Shown: positions 1 to 9,977, numbered from the stretch's first letter. The stretch: DNA of 64,000 nt from Pirellula sp. SH-Sr6A (GCF_001610875.1 NZ_CP011272.1:2709988-2773987); one strand, 5' to 3'. Program-made: numbers and translations. The notes: a model not told the origin generated them from the letters alone.

Positions 1-1035
1 ATGATTCCAAAGAATTTCCCCGGTCGCAGGATTCACTCCAAACATTCCTTGCAATGTCGTGCTGCATACCAACTCCTTTTTCCCGTCATGCTCCCAGACT
101 GCGGGGACTCCGTAGCACACGCGCGATGTAGGGAGTTTGGTCTCCCAACGGGTTTCACCTGTCCGAAAGTCGACAGCGGTCATGCGATCGAATCCGGGCG
201 CGACTCCAGCCGGCAACTCTTCAGAGTCTTGGCTGTTGAGCAGGATGATCACGTCCTCTACCCGAATGGGCGATGTTCCAAATCCATGCTGCGACACATA
301 CCGACCGAAGTCTCTGCTCCAGACCTCTTCACCGTCATGCGAGAACGCTTTGAGAAACGTGTGTTCCGGATCGGCCCAAGCATAGTAGACATTCTCCGCG
401 TCCACGCAGGGGGTGGACGAGGCGTAGGAACTGAACTTGTGCAGCGCGTGCACTTGCGAATCAAACGACTTGCTCCAAGCCACTTCGCTTTTTTTCAAGT
501 CGACGGCAATCGCGTAGCGGGCAGCCGATTTCGGGTCGGCGGACATCAAGAACGCGCGATCCCCCCACACAGCGGGCGAACCGTGGCCACTGCCCGGCAA
601 AGAAACCTTTTTGACCGAATCGTTTTTCCAAGGCACCTCGACGCCGTTCGCAGGTGCAACTCCTTGACCGTTTGGTCCTCGAAATCGAGTCCATGATTCG
701 AATTTGTCTTCCGAATAACCAACAGATGCACCCAAGCAGCATCCGAGAGACAACGCCACCAAGCACAAAGCACTGGTCGATTTCAGGCGGGTTAAATGAC
801 CGTAGAGTCCTGCGATAGCCAGTGCGAGGAAAATCAAACCCAGTCCGTACCAGACAGGAGCGGGGACTCCTAGCCATTGAATTTGGGAGAACCATTGGTA
901 GGCGAAGGCGCAGAGTGCGATGAAACCGCCGTACAACGAAGTAAAGATCGCGAGAAGCAGCATCGACCATCGGCGCCTTGCTTGTGCGACCTCGAAGGTT
1001 TCCGATTCTGCGTTGCTGGTATTCTCGTGAAACAT
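1..1035 (-). CDS. PQQ-like beta-propeller protein with DUF485-like membrane N-terminus (3' end outside window)
   Basis: The reading frame is open from an ATG at 1035 down to the window edge, giving 345 codons with the C-terminus missing. Residues about 20-80 form two hydrophobic helices with the spacing and motifs of DUF485 proteins: an RRRW start, a YGGFI helix, then a VWYGLGLIF helix ending in LYG. A further hydrophobic stretch with an LGCCLG segment (about residues 85-107) resembles a signal or lipoprotein leader. It is followed by the WTRFRGPNGQG entry typical of planctomycete PQQ-binding-like (BamB-type) propeller proteins, and then blade-like repeats such as SPAVWG, STPCVD and GVPAVW. 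The propeller presumably lies outside the cytoplasm. The ABC permease gene ends 52 bp upstream on the same strand. The propeller call is firm; the DUF485 resemblance is by eye. A non-ATG internal start that separates the two parts cannot be excluded. Confidence 0.75.
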   Translation of the reverse strand, partial: MFHENTSNAESETFEVAQARRRWSMLLLAIFTSLYGGFIALCAFAYQWFSQIQWLGVPAPVWYGLGLIFLALAIAGLYGHLTRLKSTSALCLVALSLGCCLGASVGYSEDKFESWTRFRGPNGQGVAPANGVEVPWKNDSVKKVSLPGSGHGSPAVWGDRAFLMSADPKSAARYAIAVDLKKSEVAWSKSFDSQVHALHKFSSYASSTPCVDAENVYYAWADPEHTFLKAFSHDGEEVWSRDFGRYVSQHGFGTSPIRVEDVIILLNSQDSEELPAGVAPGFDRMTAVDFRTGETRWETKLPTSRVCYGVPAVWEHDGKKELVCSTTLQGMFGVNPATGEILWNH

Positions 1036-1087
1036 CGTACAGCTCTGGTGGGTTGGGGGAGCGGGAAGGGACCTGTCGCTGGGAGTG

Positions 1088-2476
1088 TTAGTTCGCTTGC
1101 AAGGCGCGGCGCAGGAGCTGAGCGATCGAGCGAACACCGTCTGTGCGGAGCAATCCAACGCGGTAGATCCTGCCTGCCAGGACGACCATGCCCATTGTAC
1201 TCGCAATCATCAGGATGGCGGCGGCGATCGGCTGCCAAACGGGAATCGCGACCCCGGTGGCCAATCGGAGGACCATGGTCAAGGGACAGCTCGGTGGAAA
1301 AAAACTGAGGGCTGTGGCAACACCGCCGTTTGGGTCCCGGACTGCGATGAACCAGACCATGACGGGTGCCATCAACACCATCCAGACCGGCAGCAAGAGG
1401 GCTTGAGCCTCTTTCAGTTCATTGACCGAGGCGCCGACCACCAGAAAGATCGAACTAAAGAAGAGCACCCCTAGAATTTGAAAGAGCAAGAACCAAGGGA
1501 TCAATGGGAGAGGCACTGCCGACAGCATATCTTGTTGACTGAGGACAAATATTCCACCCGCGCCATACAAAACAAAGATAACCAAAGAGCCCGCGACATT
1601 TCCAAGGAGTTTTCCTCCCATCAGTTGCGTCGGCGTCACCGCTCCGATGAGAACTTCGGAAATGCGAAGAGACTTTTCTTCCATAGCGCTCTCCAGCATC
1701 GGCTGCGCTGCCATGAGGATCACCATGAACATCAGCATCATCACCCCGAAGGGCAAGAACATCGATTTGAGTGCGTCGATGGGAGACTGCGGTTTGCCGC
1801 CGCTCGACTTGTCGATCGGTTTACTCGCCGCGACCTCGACTCGCGACTCCAATAGATTCAACACCGCAGGGTCGATCGAATCAAGTTGGAATTGTTGAAT
1901 CCTCTCCTCGCGTACCACTTTGCTTAACAACTGCGCGCACCAAAGTCGGGCCTCGCTCATCATCGCATCGTTGGCATAGAAGACCGGTTGTTCCGCCGAC
2001 GGCGATGATGGAAGCCCCCGTCCTGATGTACTATCGGAGGGGCCTTCGACCAATTCCGGTGGCTGCATCAAAGATGCGGGGATCTCCAGCAATCCATACA
2101 GATCACCCCGACGGATTTGCTCGCAGTACGAAAGACGAGTCTCTGCATCGAGCTGAGGCTGATCCGAGGGAGCGAAAATCCACTTGTCCGCATTGCCGCC
2201 GAAAGGGGACTGCATGGCCCCTTCGTCTTGTCCTTGGTTGGCATCGAGTTGTGTCGCGCGGGCGGCCGCAGCGTCCTCCAGGACTTTGAGAATCCGACCT
2301 GTGCCATCCGCGACGACGATCTTCAATTCTCGGCCACCTCCTATTTTTTGTAGAAGCGGCATGAGGAAGAGGCTGCCAAACATGAGGACGGGCATCATCA
2401 CCATGCTGAACAAGAAAGCTTTTGTTCCAACCATCGCGACGTATTCGCGATAGGCGATGATCCAGAGCTTGGCCAT
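1088..2476 (-). CDS. ABC-2 type transporter permease (NatB-like)
   Basis: This 462-residue protein has the ABC-2 permease architecture. It has one N-terminal transmembrane helix (about residues 22-42), a large extracytoplasmic domain (about 50-230), and then five or six hydrophobic helices from about residue 235 to 440. A basic C-terminal tail follows. The N-terminus (MAKLWIIAYREYVAMV) is typical of NatB-type export permeases, which pair with a NatA-like ATPase to export ions or small molecules. No ATPase gene is next to it here; the upstream neighbour is the FabZ-like gene 16 bp away and the downstream one is the PQQ-like gene. The substrate cannot be read from the sequence. Confidence 0.85.
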   Translation of the reverse strand: MAKLWIIAYREYVAMVGTKAFLFSMVMMPVLMFGSLFLMPLLQKIGGGRELKIVVADGTGRILKVLEDAAAARATQLDANQGQDEGAMQSPFGGNADKWIFAPSDQPQLDAETRLSYCEQIRRGDLYGLLEIPASLMQPPELVEGPSDSTSGRGLPSSPSAEQPVFYANDAMMSEARLWCAQLLSKVVREERIQQFQLDSIDPAVLNLLESRVEVAASKPIDKSSGGKPQSPIDALKSMFLPFGVMMLMFMVILMAAQPMLESAMEEKSLRISEVLIGAVTPTQLMGGKLLGNVAGSLVIFVLYGAGGIFVLSQQDMLSAVPLPLIPWFLLFQILGVLFFSSIFLVVGASVNELKEAQALLLPVWMVLMAPVMVWFIAVRDPNGGVATALSFFPPSCPLTMVLRLATGVAIPVWQPIAAAILMIASTMGMVVLAGRIYRVGLLRTDGVRSIAQLLRRALQAN

Positions 2477-2492
2477 ATTGAACCTTGTTGGC

Positions 2493-2984
2493 TTAATCTT
2501 GGTGCACGAGTTTGTTTAGCTCCTTGCGCATCGACTCTTTCATAAACTCATCCAGGGCAGCGAGGTCGGGATCTTTGTCTGCCAAGCTCGAGCGTGAAAT
2601 GATGAGTCGAGCCGAAACAGCGACAACGTCCCCTTTGGTACCGGCCGCCTTGATCGTTACCGTTGCATCGTCGCTTTTGAGGATCTCGGCGTGAATCACG
2701 AGCGACTGACCCGGTTCCATGAAGTCCGCGAATTTGACGTTGCGAGCTTCTTTGAGAGTGAGCAAGGAATGGCGAAACTTATCGGTCGAGCGGATCAACC
2801 AGCAGGACGCTTGGAAGAGCGCTTCCAACATCAGAACGCCCGGCATCACTTTGAACAGTGGGAAGTGATCGCGCAGGTAGTCTTCGTTGCCATGGACGGT
2901 CAAAGTCGCTCGGATGCTCTCTCCCGGTTTGATTTCGAGAATGCGATCAAGCTGCCGGAAGCGCATTTGGGTTTCTGTGGCCAT
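2493..2984 (-). CDS. FabZ-like 3-hydroxyacyl-ACP dehydratase (hotdog fold)
   Basis: The protein has 163 residues from the chosen start. The stretch DHFPLFKVMPGVLMLEALFQ matches the FabZ/FabA active-site region: the His of HFP and the Glu of LMLEAL are the expected catalytic pair, and PGVL is conserved. Such enzymes dehydrate 3-hydroxyacyl-ACP in fatty-acid or polyketide-type synthesis. The open frame extends upstream to 3110, but that would overlap the preceding gene by 73 bp and adds a segment unlike the family. The ATG at 2984 gives the usual FabZ length; 2969 is a second possibility. The C-terminal tail (about 40 residues, charged) is longer than in FabZ proper. It may be a lineage-specific dehydratase rather than the housekeeping FabZ. 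Confidence 0.75.
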   Translation of the reverse strand: MATETQMRFRQLDRILEIKPGESIRATLTVHGNEDYLRDHFPLFKVMPGVLMLEALFQASCWLIRSTDKFRHSLLTLKEARNVKFADFMEPGQSLVIHAEILKSDDATVTIKAAGTKGDVVAVSARLIISRSSLADKDPDLAALDEFMKESMRKELNKLVHQD

Positions 2985-3037
2985 GGCGAGGGAAATTCGT
3001 GGTGTGGTGTTCGCGGAAACTGCCGTTGGAAGACGCG

Positions 3038-3979
3038 TCAGTTTACGGGACCCGAGCCATTTCGTGAATCCGTCGACCGCATCCGTTTCATGCGTCGGTG
3101 GATTAGCCATGAAGTTCCGAGCAATGCAAGGCTTCCGCCGCCAAAGGAACGCAGGAATTGCCAGCTCGATCGATCTTGCTGGATCGGGAGCTTGGTTCGC
3201 GATACGAAGACATCACGGTTTTCCAAGTTCCCGATAAGATTTTTGCGGTGCAGCAGCTTACCGGCATCCACCAAGCCTTTGGCCAACGATTCCTTTACAG
3301 TGTGCCCGGCCGATTTCTCGGAACGAACCCACCGCGTGGCCCCGTCCGACTTGCCCGTGTAGCGACCGCATCGAGCGTCGAATTCAGGGAGTTGGCAATA
3401 AAGCGTATGATCGAACTCTTCCAATTCATGAACCTCTCCGTCGTGAATGTGCACCGTGGGAAAGAAGAGTTCTTCGCCGTGCCGCGAGTCGAACTCGAAG
3501 GCCATGGGGTGTGGACGTCCAGATCGGCTTTTCAGTTGAAACACGACGAAGCTGTAGTCCGAATAGATCGGAATCTTGCCCCAAGTCTCGGGTGAAATGG
3601 AAAACTGAGGATCGAGTCGCCGAAAGTCCTCAACTTGCGGCACAACGGACGCGACGAAGGATCCGACTTCTTGAACTGCCAGTTTCGGAGCGGCGCTGGT
3701 GGGGGCCGGGAGCATGGCACGCGAGGTAGTGCTGAATTCATTCCTAACAGGAAAAGCACGATTGAGGTCGCGAAAAAACTGGGGATAACCACTGAAATCG
3801 ACGAAGCGTACCGATTTTTCACCAGCTCCCGCGACGGTTGGAATAGGCAGAATCATGGCGTTGTCCACCGCCGATTCGTACTGCATTTCGTAGACGATGG
3901 CTTGCCGTTTCTCCGAAACGAACCGGGCGAAGATCTGAGTATTGCCGACGAATTGGACGGGTTGAGCGAAGCAGCACAT
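3038..3979 (-). CDS. Hypothetical exported protein
   Basis: This is a 313-residue protein from the ATG at 3979, which has an AGGAG about 10 bases upstream. The open frame continues to 4093, but the added residues are low-quality Ser/Arg/Pro sequence. The mature-like region begins CFAQPVQFVGNTQIFARF and is rich in beta-strand patterns and in His, Glu and Asp (for example FPTVHIHDGEVHELEEFDH). The C-terminus (SLALLGTSWLIHRRMKR) looks like a membrane anchor with a basic cytoplasmic tail. The N-terminal part, with a reported-value pattern ending AMILPIPTV, is reminiscent of DUF2330-type proteins, but this is only a resemblance. It lies 53 bp upstream of the FabZ-like gene, probably in the same transcript. 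No function is assigned. Confidence 0.6.
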   Translation of the reverse strand: MCCFAQPVQFVGNTQIFARFVSEKRQAIVYEMQYESAVDNAMILPIPTVAGAGEKSVRFVDFSGYPQFFRDLNRAFPVRNEFSTTSRAMLPAPTSAAPKLAVQEVGSFVASVVPQVEDFRRLDPQFSISPETWGKIPIYSDYSFVVFQLKSRSGRPHPMAFEFDSRHGEELFFPTVHIHDGEVHELEEFDHTLYCQLPEFDARCGRYTGKSDGATRWVRSEKSAGHTVKESLAKGLVDAGKLLHRKNLIGNLENRDVFVSRTKLPIQQDRSSWQFLRSFGGGSLALLGTSWLIHRRMKRMRSTDSRNGSGPVN

Positions 3980-4295
3980 GCTGGAGGAACTCCTGAGACG
4001 AGGGGTGCGAAACAAGAACGTTCGGGGCGTTGAGCTTTCGAACGGGGAAGCTTTCAAAACGATGGACGAAGGCAACGTACAGCTCGTTCCCAAAAACGAA
4101 CTGCGACTCCAAGATCGTGGCTTGCTGCGACCGCGAAAATCTCTAGGCTCGTTGAAACTTTATGGCTGAGAAGCGAACGAGATGGCGACGGCCTTGCTCT
4201 CTATGGCTAGATAGACTTCCTGCGATTTGAATCCTCCTCAACAACCGAGAGCACATTTTGGTCGAGCAACGCAATGAACCTGTTTGCAACCAGGC
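3980..4295. other. Divergent intergenic region
   Basis: This 316-bp gap separates the leftward hypothetical gene from the rightward EamA gene. The overlapping frames here do not resemble protein. It must carry promoters for both directions, but I see no convincing -35/-10 pair. Confidence 0.4.
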
Positions 4296-5342
4296 ATGGA
4301 CGGTGAGTTCATCTTGAAGAATCCCACTACGATTCCTTGGACACCAGCAACCCGCTGGAATTCGGCGATCCGCTGGAATCCTGCGGACAGTTTTCTCCTG
4401 CTGACGGCGTTGCTTTGGGGGATCAACATCCCGGTGGTCAAGTTCGCCACCCAGCACATGGATGCGATGACCTTTAACGCATTGCGAATGATCCTGTCGA
4501 CCCTCACGCTTGGGATATGCTGGCGATGCGAGGTTTGGTTGTCCCGGCGACGCTCCGCGCCGGCGTCAGAACCTGGCTCGCAGGCAGGGCCCAAAAGCCA
4601 GGCAGCACCCCATAAGATTGGAATCCAGGAGAGCGAGGTCACGAAGCCCCGGTTTATGGGTGGGCGGATCGTTGGATTCGCCCTATTGAGCGGGCTTCTT
4701 TATCCCTTGGCATTCATGGAGGGAATCGATCGCACCACGGCGGGGAACACGGCCCTCCTTCTCGCAAGTATGCCGATGTGGACCGCACTCCTTTCGAAGC
4801 TGGTGTATGCCGAGCGTCTGAGCCGCCTGACTTGGATCGGATTACTCGTCACCTTTGTCGGCACATTGCTCATCATCCAAGCCCGGGGCGGGGTCGATCT
4901 ATCTCGGGAGCATTTGGTTGGAAATTGCTTCATGCTGGCAGGCGCGATGACTTGGGCGAGCGCCACGGTGGTGAGCATGCCGCTGCTCAAATGGATCAGC
5001 CCGCTGCAGCTAGCATTCTTCAGCGCCCTGTTCACCACCCCGATCCATGTGGGGCTCCATTTCGAGTCGATTTTGGATTGGTTGCCAAGGCTGGGGGAGC
5101 CGAGCCTGCTCTCGAGCGTCCTGTATTCAGGGGTTTTGTCGACGGGGGTAGCCTATGCGACCTGGAATATTGGGGTACGGAAACTGGGTGGCTCTCATGC
5201 TGCCGTCTACCAGAACTTGGTCACCATTGTGGCCGTTCTGATCAGTTGGTTTGTTTTGGGGGAGCCTGTGCTGGTATTGCAGGTGGTCGGAGGAGTCGTG
5301 GCGATTGGGGGGTTGGTGCTGATTCGACGGGGTAGGGCTTGA
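4296..5342 (+). CDS. EamA/DMT-family transporter
   Basis: This 348-residue protein has two EamA repeats. There are about ten hydrophobic helices, beginning with LLLTALLWGINIPVVKFA, the usual first helix of drug/metabolite transporters, and ending in a VVGGVVAIGGLVLI helix. The second repeat starts near the HLVGNCFMLAGAMTWA helix. A hydrophilic loop of about 45 residues between helices 2 and 3 is longer than usual. The frame is open from a TTG at 4284, but the ATG at 4296 is the simpler start. The N-terminal 25 residues contain a small internal duplication (TRWNSAIRWNP). Family members export or import amino acids, nucleosides or other metabolites; the substrate is unknown. Confidence 0.85.
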   Translation: MDGEFILKNPTTIPWTPATRWNSAIRWNPADSFLLLTALLWGINIPVVKFATQHMDAMTFNALRMILSTLTLGICWRCEVWLSRRRSAPASEPGSQAGPKSQAAPHKIGIQESEVTKPRFMGGRIVGFALLSGLLYPLAFMEGIDRTTAGNTALLLASMPMWTALLSKLVYAERLSRLTWIGLLVTFVGTLLIIQARGGVDLSREHLVGNCFMLAGAMTWASATVVSMPLLKWISPLQLAFFSALFTTPIHVGLHFESILDWLPRLGEPSLLSSVLYSGVLSTGVAYATWNIGVRKLGGSHAAVYQNLVTIVAVLISWFVLGEPVLVLQVVGGVVAIGGLVLIRRGRA

Positions 5343-5533
5343 AAAATCTCCCGAAATGAAAAAGGTTTGAAACGCCCTAGACCGAAAGAGACGAGGAAGT
5401 TATAGTTCTCGATTCTCGGTTTCCGCCGAGAAAAAGCGGCGAGTTCGCCTCGTTGAGAGACTTGATTGTTCTGAATTCACATAGTTCCTTTCGATGCTTG
5501 CCATTCGAAACGTAGTATTGTCGGAGAGAGTGC
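5343..5533 (+). promoter_or_regulatory. Upstream/leader region of rpsU
   Basis: The gap contains a perfect 7-bp hairpin at 5413-5432 (TTCTCGG/CCGAGAA, six-base loop), and a GGAGAG ribosome-binding site lies just before the rpsU ATG. No T-run follows the hairpin, so it does not look like a terminator. I could not identify a clear promoter. Confidence 0.35.
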
Positions 5534-5728
5534 ATGGTTAAGTTGTTGGTCCGCGACCGCGAAACGATCCAGGAAGCAGTGCGACGATTTCGCAAATTGG
5601 TCGAGCGCAGCGGACTCAAGAAAGAGATGCGTCGTCGCGAGTTTTACGAAAAGCCGAGCGAAATCAAGCGACGCAGCAAGCAGCGAGCCGAGCGACGATC
5701 GCGACGCATGCGATTGCTAGGCCTGTAG
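5534..5728 (+). CDS. rpsU: 30S ribosomal protein bS21
   Basis: This is a 64-residue, strongly basic protein with the bS21 signature: an N-terminal [20 protein letters not shown] segment, then [14 protein letters not shown] and an Arg-rich tail. bS21 sits on the small-subunit platform near the anti-Shine-Dalgarno region and helps initiation. Length and sequence are normal for the family. It has a good GGAGAG site and is followed 13 bp later by a tRNA gene. Confidence 0.97.
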   Translation: MVKLLVRDRETIQEAVRRFRKLVERSGLKKEMRRREFYEKPSEIKRRSKQRAERRSRRMRLLGL

Positions 5729-5741
5729 ACAAGAGAACATC

Positions 5742-5815
5742 GGGCGAATAGCTCAGTTGGTTAGAGCGCCACTCTTACAAAGTGGATGTCGGGGGTTCGA
5801 GTCCCTCTTCGCCCA
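5742..5815 (+). tRNA. tRNA-Val (anticodon TAC)
   Basis: This is a complete 74-nt cloverleaf. The acceptor stem is GGGCGAA/TTCGCCC with discriminator A. It has a D-arm with AGCTCAGTTGGTTAGAGC, anticodon stem CCACT/AGTGG with loop CTTACAA (anticodon TAC), and a T-arm GGGGGTTCGAGTCCC. CCA is not encoded. It lies between rpsU and rpmE, so it could be cotranscribed with ribosomal-protein mRNA. Confidence 0.97.
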
Positions 5816-5904
5816 TTTTCAGATAGTCCCGAGCAGAGTTGAGTGTCCGCCCAGTGCGGTGTCAACGCACGGTTTCAACAGATAGATATCCAGTATCCAT
5901 TGAG

Positions 5905-5923
5905 AGCTTCGCTAGCCGAAGCT
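5905..5923 (+). promoter_or_regulatory. Hairpin in the rpmE leader
   Basis: A perfect 7-bp stem (AGCTTCG/CGAAGCT) with a five-base loop ends 23 bases before the rpmE start codon. It has no U-run, so a terminator is unlikely. A role in translational control of bL31 is only a possibility. Confidence 0.3.
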
Positions 5924-5946
5924 GTTAAGAAGGTTGTTGTAGAGCC

Positions 5947-6192
5947 ATGAAAGACGGAATTCATCCGAACTATCAAGAGATTACGGTTACCTGCGGTTGC
6001 GGAAACAGTTTTGTTACCCGCAGCACCCGCAAGGAACTGAAAGTGGACATTTGCAATGTTTGCCACCCGTTTTACACCGGCAAGCTGAAGTTCGTCGATA
6101 CCGCAGGTCGGATCGAGAAGTTCCAAACCAAGTTCGCCGCTGGTACCTACGCATCCCTTCAGTCCCCCAAGAAGGCTGCCAAGAAGAAATAG
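5947..6192 (+). CDS. rpmE: 50S ribosomal protein bL31 (zinc-binding form)
   Basis: This 81-residue protein starts [16 protein letters not shown] and contains CGCG and [11 protein letters not shown], the Cys set of the zinc-binding (C+) bL31 form. A Lys-rich tail follows. It bridges the subunits at the central protuberance in bacteria generally. It is followed by a strong terminator and then prfA, an order (rpmE-prfA-prmC) seen in many bacteria. Confidence 0.97.
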   Translation: MKDGIHPNYQEITVTCGCGNSFVTRSTRKELKVDICNVCHPFYTGKLKFVDTAGRIEKFQTKFAAGTYASLQSPKKAAKKK

Positions 6193-6254
6193 CTGCTTGA
6201 GCCTCGATCGGCTCGGTCCCCGAGCGTCTTTATTGGCTCTGGCAATCCAAATTC

Positions 6255-6297
6255 AAAAACCGTCGCAGATTGCCGTGTGAGGCCTGCGGCGGTTTTT
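6255..6297 (+). terminator. Rho-independent terminator after rpmE
   Basis: The arms AAAAACCGTCGCAG (6255-6268) and CTGCGGCGGTTTTT (6284-6297) pair with one mismatch, ending in a T-run. It lies 63 bp after the rpmE stop and 20 bp before the prfA start, so prfA probably depends on read-through or on a promoter inside this short gap. Confidence 0.85.
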
Positions 6298-6317
6298 GCT
6301 TTTAGGTCTTTAACTTT

Positions 6318-7394
<1,077 letters not shown>

Positions 7395-7415
7395 TTGCAC
7401 GGAAGGCTGCTGGAT

Positions 7416-8315
7416 ATGAGCGATGGAAAGGGAGCTGCGCCCGAGCCGTGGACCATCCTGCGATTGCTCCAATGGACGACGGAGCATCTTCGAAAAAGTG
7501 GTTCACTCTCCCCTCGACTCGACGCGGAAGTGTTGTTGGCGGAAGCCCGGCGATGCCAGCGGATCGAGCTCTACACCGCGTTTTCCGAAGAGCCTCCCGA
7601 GGAAGTCAAAGCGCGATTTCGGGAGTTCGTCAAAAAGCGAGCAAGCGGCGAGCCCGTCGCTTACTTGGTCGGCAAAAAAGAGTTTTACTCTCTCCCCTTC
7701 ACCGTCAGTTCAGGGTGTTTGATTCCGCGCGGCGAGACCGAACATTTGGTCATCGCATGCCTGGACCGGATCAAGACGCTGCGCAACGCAGATCCCGACC
7801 GCGCCTTTGCCATCGCGGACGTATGCACGGGGAGTGGATGTGTCGCGGTAAGTCTCGCTAAGAATCTGCAGAACGTTTCCATCCGAGCGATCGACATCTC
7901 GGACGAGGCGCTCGCTGTGGCACGCCGCAATGTTGAGGACCATGGCGTCGCCGGCATCGTCGAAGTTTCCCAAGGGGATTTGCTCGACGGGGTAGCTCCC
8001 GCGTCTCTCGATTTTGTCGTTTCCAATCCACCTTATGTCAGCGAGCAGGAGTTCCAACAACTGGATCGATCCGTACGCGAATACGAGCCTAAGATTGCGC
8101 TCGTGAGCGGAGATGCCGGGACCGAGATTATCGACAAATTAGCCCATCAAGCCATTGAGCGATTGAAATCTGCCGGATGGTTTCTATGCGAGTTCTCCCC
8201 GATGATCGCCGACCAAGTGGAATCGAATCTTCAACAAGACGGTCGGTGGGGAAACATCACCGTCCTCAAAGATTTAGCGGGCCACAAGCGATTGATCGCG
8301 GCTCAGAAGCTGTAA
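7416..8315 (+). CDS. prmC: Peptide chain release factor N5-glutamine methyltransferase
   Basis: This is a 299-residue SAM-dependent methyltransferase. The N-terminal helical domain is followed by the family motif YLVGKKEFY...IPRGETE, the SAM-binding CTGSGCVAVSLA motif, and the catalytic NPPY motif (SNPPYVSEQEF). It methylates the glutamine of the GGQ motif in RF1 and RF2. I chose the ATG at 7416 because a GGAAGG lies about nine bases upstream; the open frame also has a TTG at 7395, abutting the prfA stop. Tight spacing to prfA indicates one operon. Confidence 0.95.
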   Translation: MSDGKGAAPEPWTILRLLQWTTEHLRKSGSLSPRLDAEVLLAEARRCQRIELYTAFSEEPPEEVKARFREFVKKRASGEPVAYLVGKKEFYSLPFTVSSGCLIPRGETEHLVIACLDRIKTLRNADPDRAFAIADVCTGSGCVAVSLAKNLQNVSIRAIDISDEALAVARRNVEDHGVAGIVEVSQGDLLDGVAPASLDFVVSNPPYVSEQEFQQLDRSVREYEPKIALVSGDAGTEIIDKLAHQAIERLKSAGWFLCEFSPMIADQVESNLQQDGRWGNITVLKDLAGHKRLIAAQKL

Positions 8316-8363
8316 ACTACACCCTTTCGTTCCTTTCCTTTCACACCAGAGACGTCTTCAGCC

Positions 8364-9977
8364 ATGCAAATGGAAAAACTCGTATCGCTCTGCAAGCGAC
8401 GCGGATTCATGTTTCAGTCGAGCGAAATCTACGGCGGATTGAACGGCTTTTGGGATTACGGTCCCCTGGGAGTGGAGCTTAAGCGGAACATCAAAGATGC
8501 ATGGTGGCACGATATGTGCCAAGGCCATAATGAATTGGTGCAGCCTCAGGGGGCACCGTCACCCTATGAAATGGTGGGACTCGATTGCACCATTTTGATG
8601 CACCCTCAAGTTTGGAAATGTTCCGGTCACTACGATCTGTTCCATGACTTCATGGTCGATTGCCGTTTGAGCAAGAAGCGATATCGGTTCGATCAAGTTC
8701 GGGGGAAGTGGGTCTCGCGAGGCGAGCAAAAAGTGTTCGTGACCGTTGTTGCTGATCCTGAAAATGAGAACGACGAAGTGACGCGGCGCGCGCTGAAGTT
8801 CTTCAATTTGCGCAGCAAGAATGCGGATGAGCTAACTCTAGCGGACTCCTTCCAATCGCTCGACAAACTGACCGCGGAAGAGCGCACGTTCGTCTTGGCG
8901 CCGGACGCGAACGAAATCAATACACTGACCGACCCTCGCGAATTCAACTTGATGTTCAAGACCTACGTCGGTGCATTGAGTGGTGAAGAGGGAGCGGCGT
9001 TCCTGCGACCAGAAACGGCTCAAGGGATCTTTGTGAACTTTAAGAATGTCCTCGACAGCACTCGCGTGCGTGTTCCGTTTGGTGTGGCTCAGGTCGGCAA
9101 GAGCTTCCGAAACGAGATCACCCCTCGCAACTTCACCTTCCGGTCGCGTGAATTTGAACAGATGGAGATCGAGTTCTTTTGCCATCCCGAACAATCTCCT
9201 GAGTGGTACGCGTACTGGAGGAACCGCCGCTTGAAGTGGTACACCGAGCTCGGTCTTTCCGGCGATCGATTGCGAATGCGCGAGCATGATCAAGACGAGT
9301 TGAGCCATTACTCGTGCGGGACCGCCGATATCGAATATGCGTTCCCATTCCTTCCCGAAGGGGAGTATGGCGAACTCGAAGGGATTGCGCACCGGGGGGA
9401 TTTCGATTTGCGATCCCATTCCGAGGGCAAGCTGGATCCGCGTGAACGGCCTCTCAAACTGGAGTTGAACGAGCACGGTCAACCCAAGCATCGAGGCAGT
9501 GGTAAAGACCTTTCGTATCGCGACGATCTCACCAACGAGCGCTATATCCCGCACGTCATCGAACCGTCGGCAGGTGCCGATCGCGCGACATTGGCGTTCT
9601 TGTGCGAAGCGTATCACGAGGACCAGGCGCCTGACGAGGATGGCAAGATGCAGTCGCGTGTCGTCATGAAACTTCACCCCCGCATCGCCCCTTACAAGGC
9701 AGCCGTATTCCCCCTCGTCAAGAAAGACGGCATGCCCGAGATAGCGAAAGACATCTACGGAGCCCTCAAGAAGAAGTTCAACGTCTTCTACGATGAAAAG
9801 GCTGCAGTCGGTCGTCGCTATCGACGTCAAGACGAAGTCGGGACCCCGTATTGCATCACGGTCGACTCGCAGTCATTGCAGGATCAAACCGTCACCATTC
9901 GCGACCGCGACACGCTCGAACAATGGCGGGTCAAGGTGGATGATGTCGTCGCCGAAATCGAAGGTCGCGTCTCCTAA
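8364..9977 (+). CDS. glyS: Glycyl-tRNA synthetase (single-chain class II, homodimer type)
   Basis: This 537-residue enzyme is the alpha2 form of glycyl-tRNA synthetase, not the alpha2beta2 form. Near the N-terminus it has the GlyRS-specific GFMFQSSEIYGG and WDYGPLGVELK. Motif 2 is in FRNEITPRNFTFRSREFEQME, and motif 3 in PSAGADRATLAFL. The last 110 or so residues are the anticodon-binding domain (APYKAAVFPLVKKDG). It charges tRNA-Gly in the cytoplasm. It sits between prmC and priA with short gaps (48 and 11 bp), consistent with cotranscription. Confidence 0.96.
   Translation: MQMEKLVSLCKRRGFMFQSSEIYGGLNGFWDYGPLGVELKRNIKDAWWHDMCQGHNELVQPQGAPSPYEMVGLDCTILMHPQVWKCSGHYDLFHDFMVDCRLSKKRYRFDQVRGKWVSRGEQKVFVTVVADPENENDEVTRRALKFFNLRSKNADELTLADSFQSLDKLTAEERTFVLAPDANEINTLTDPREFNLMFKTYVGALSGEEGAAFLRPETAQGIFVNFKNVLDSTRVRVPFGVAQVGKSFRNEITPRNFTFRSREFEQMEIEFFCHPEQSPEWYAYWRNRRLKWYTELGLSGDRLRMREHDQDELSHYSCGTADIEYAFPFLPEGEYGELEGIAHRGDFDLRSHSEGKLDPRERPLKLELNEHGQPKHRGSGKDLSYRDDLTNERYIPHVIEPSAGADRATLAFLCEAYHEDQAPDEDGKMQSRVVMKLHPRIAPYKAAVFPLVKKDGMPEIAKDIYGALKKKFNVFYDEKAAVGRRYRRQDEVGTPYCITVDSQSLQDQTVTIRDRDTLEQWRVKVDDVVAEIEGRVS

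Noticed and set aside
1-696. Long plus-strand open frame (231 codons) at the window start
   Set aside because: The opposite strand carries a PQQ-like propeller sequence that is clearly protein; the plus-strand frame is its shadow.
870-1308. Overlapping frames of 120-145 codons near the first two genes
   Set aside because: They cover the 52-bp gap and the ends of the PQQ-like and permease genes and have no protein character.
5413-5432. Hairpin after the EamA gene as its terminator
   Set aside because: No T-run follows on either strand; it is too weak to call.
8838-9830. 330-codon minus-strand frame inside glyS
   Set aside because: The plus strand has all GlyRS motifs; the frame is a shadow.
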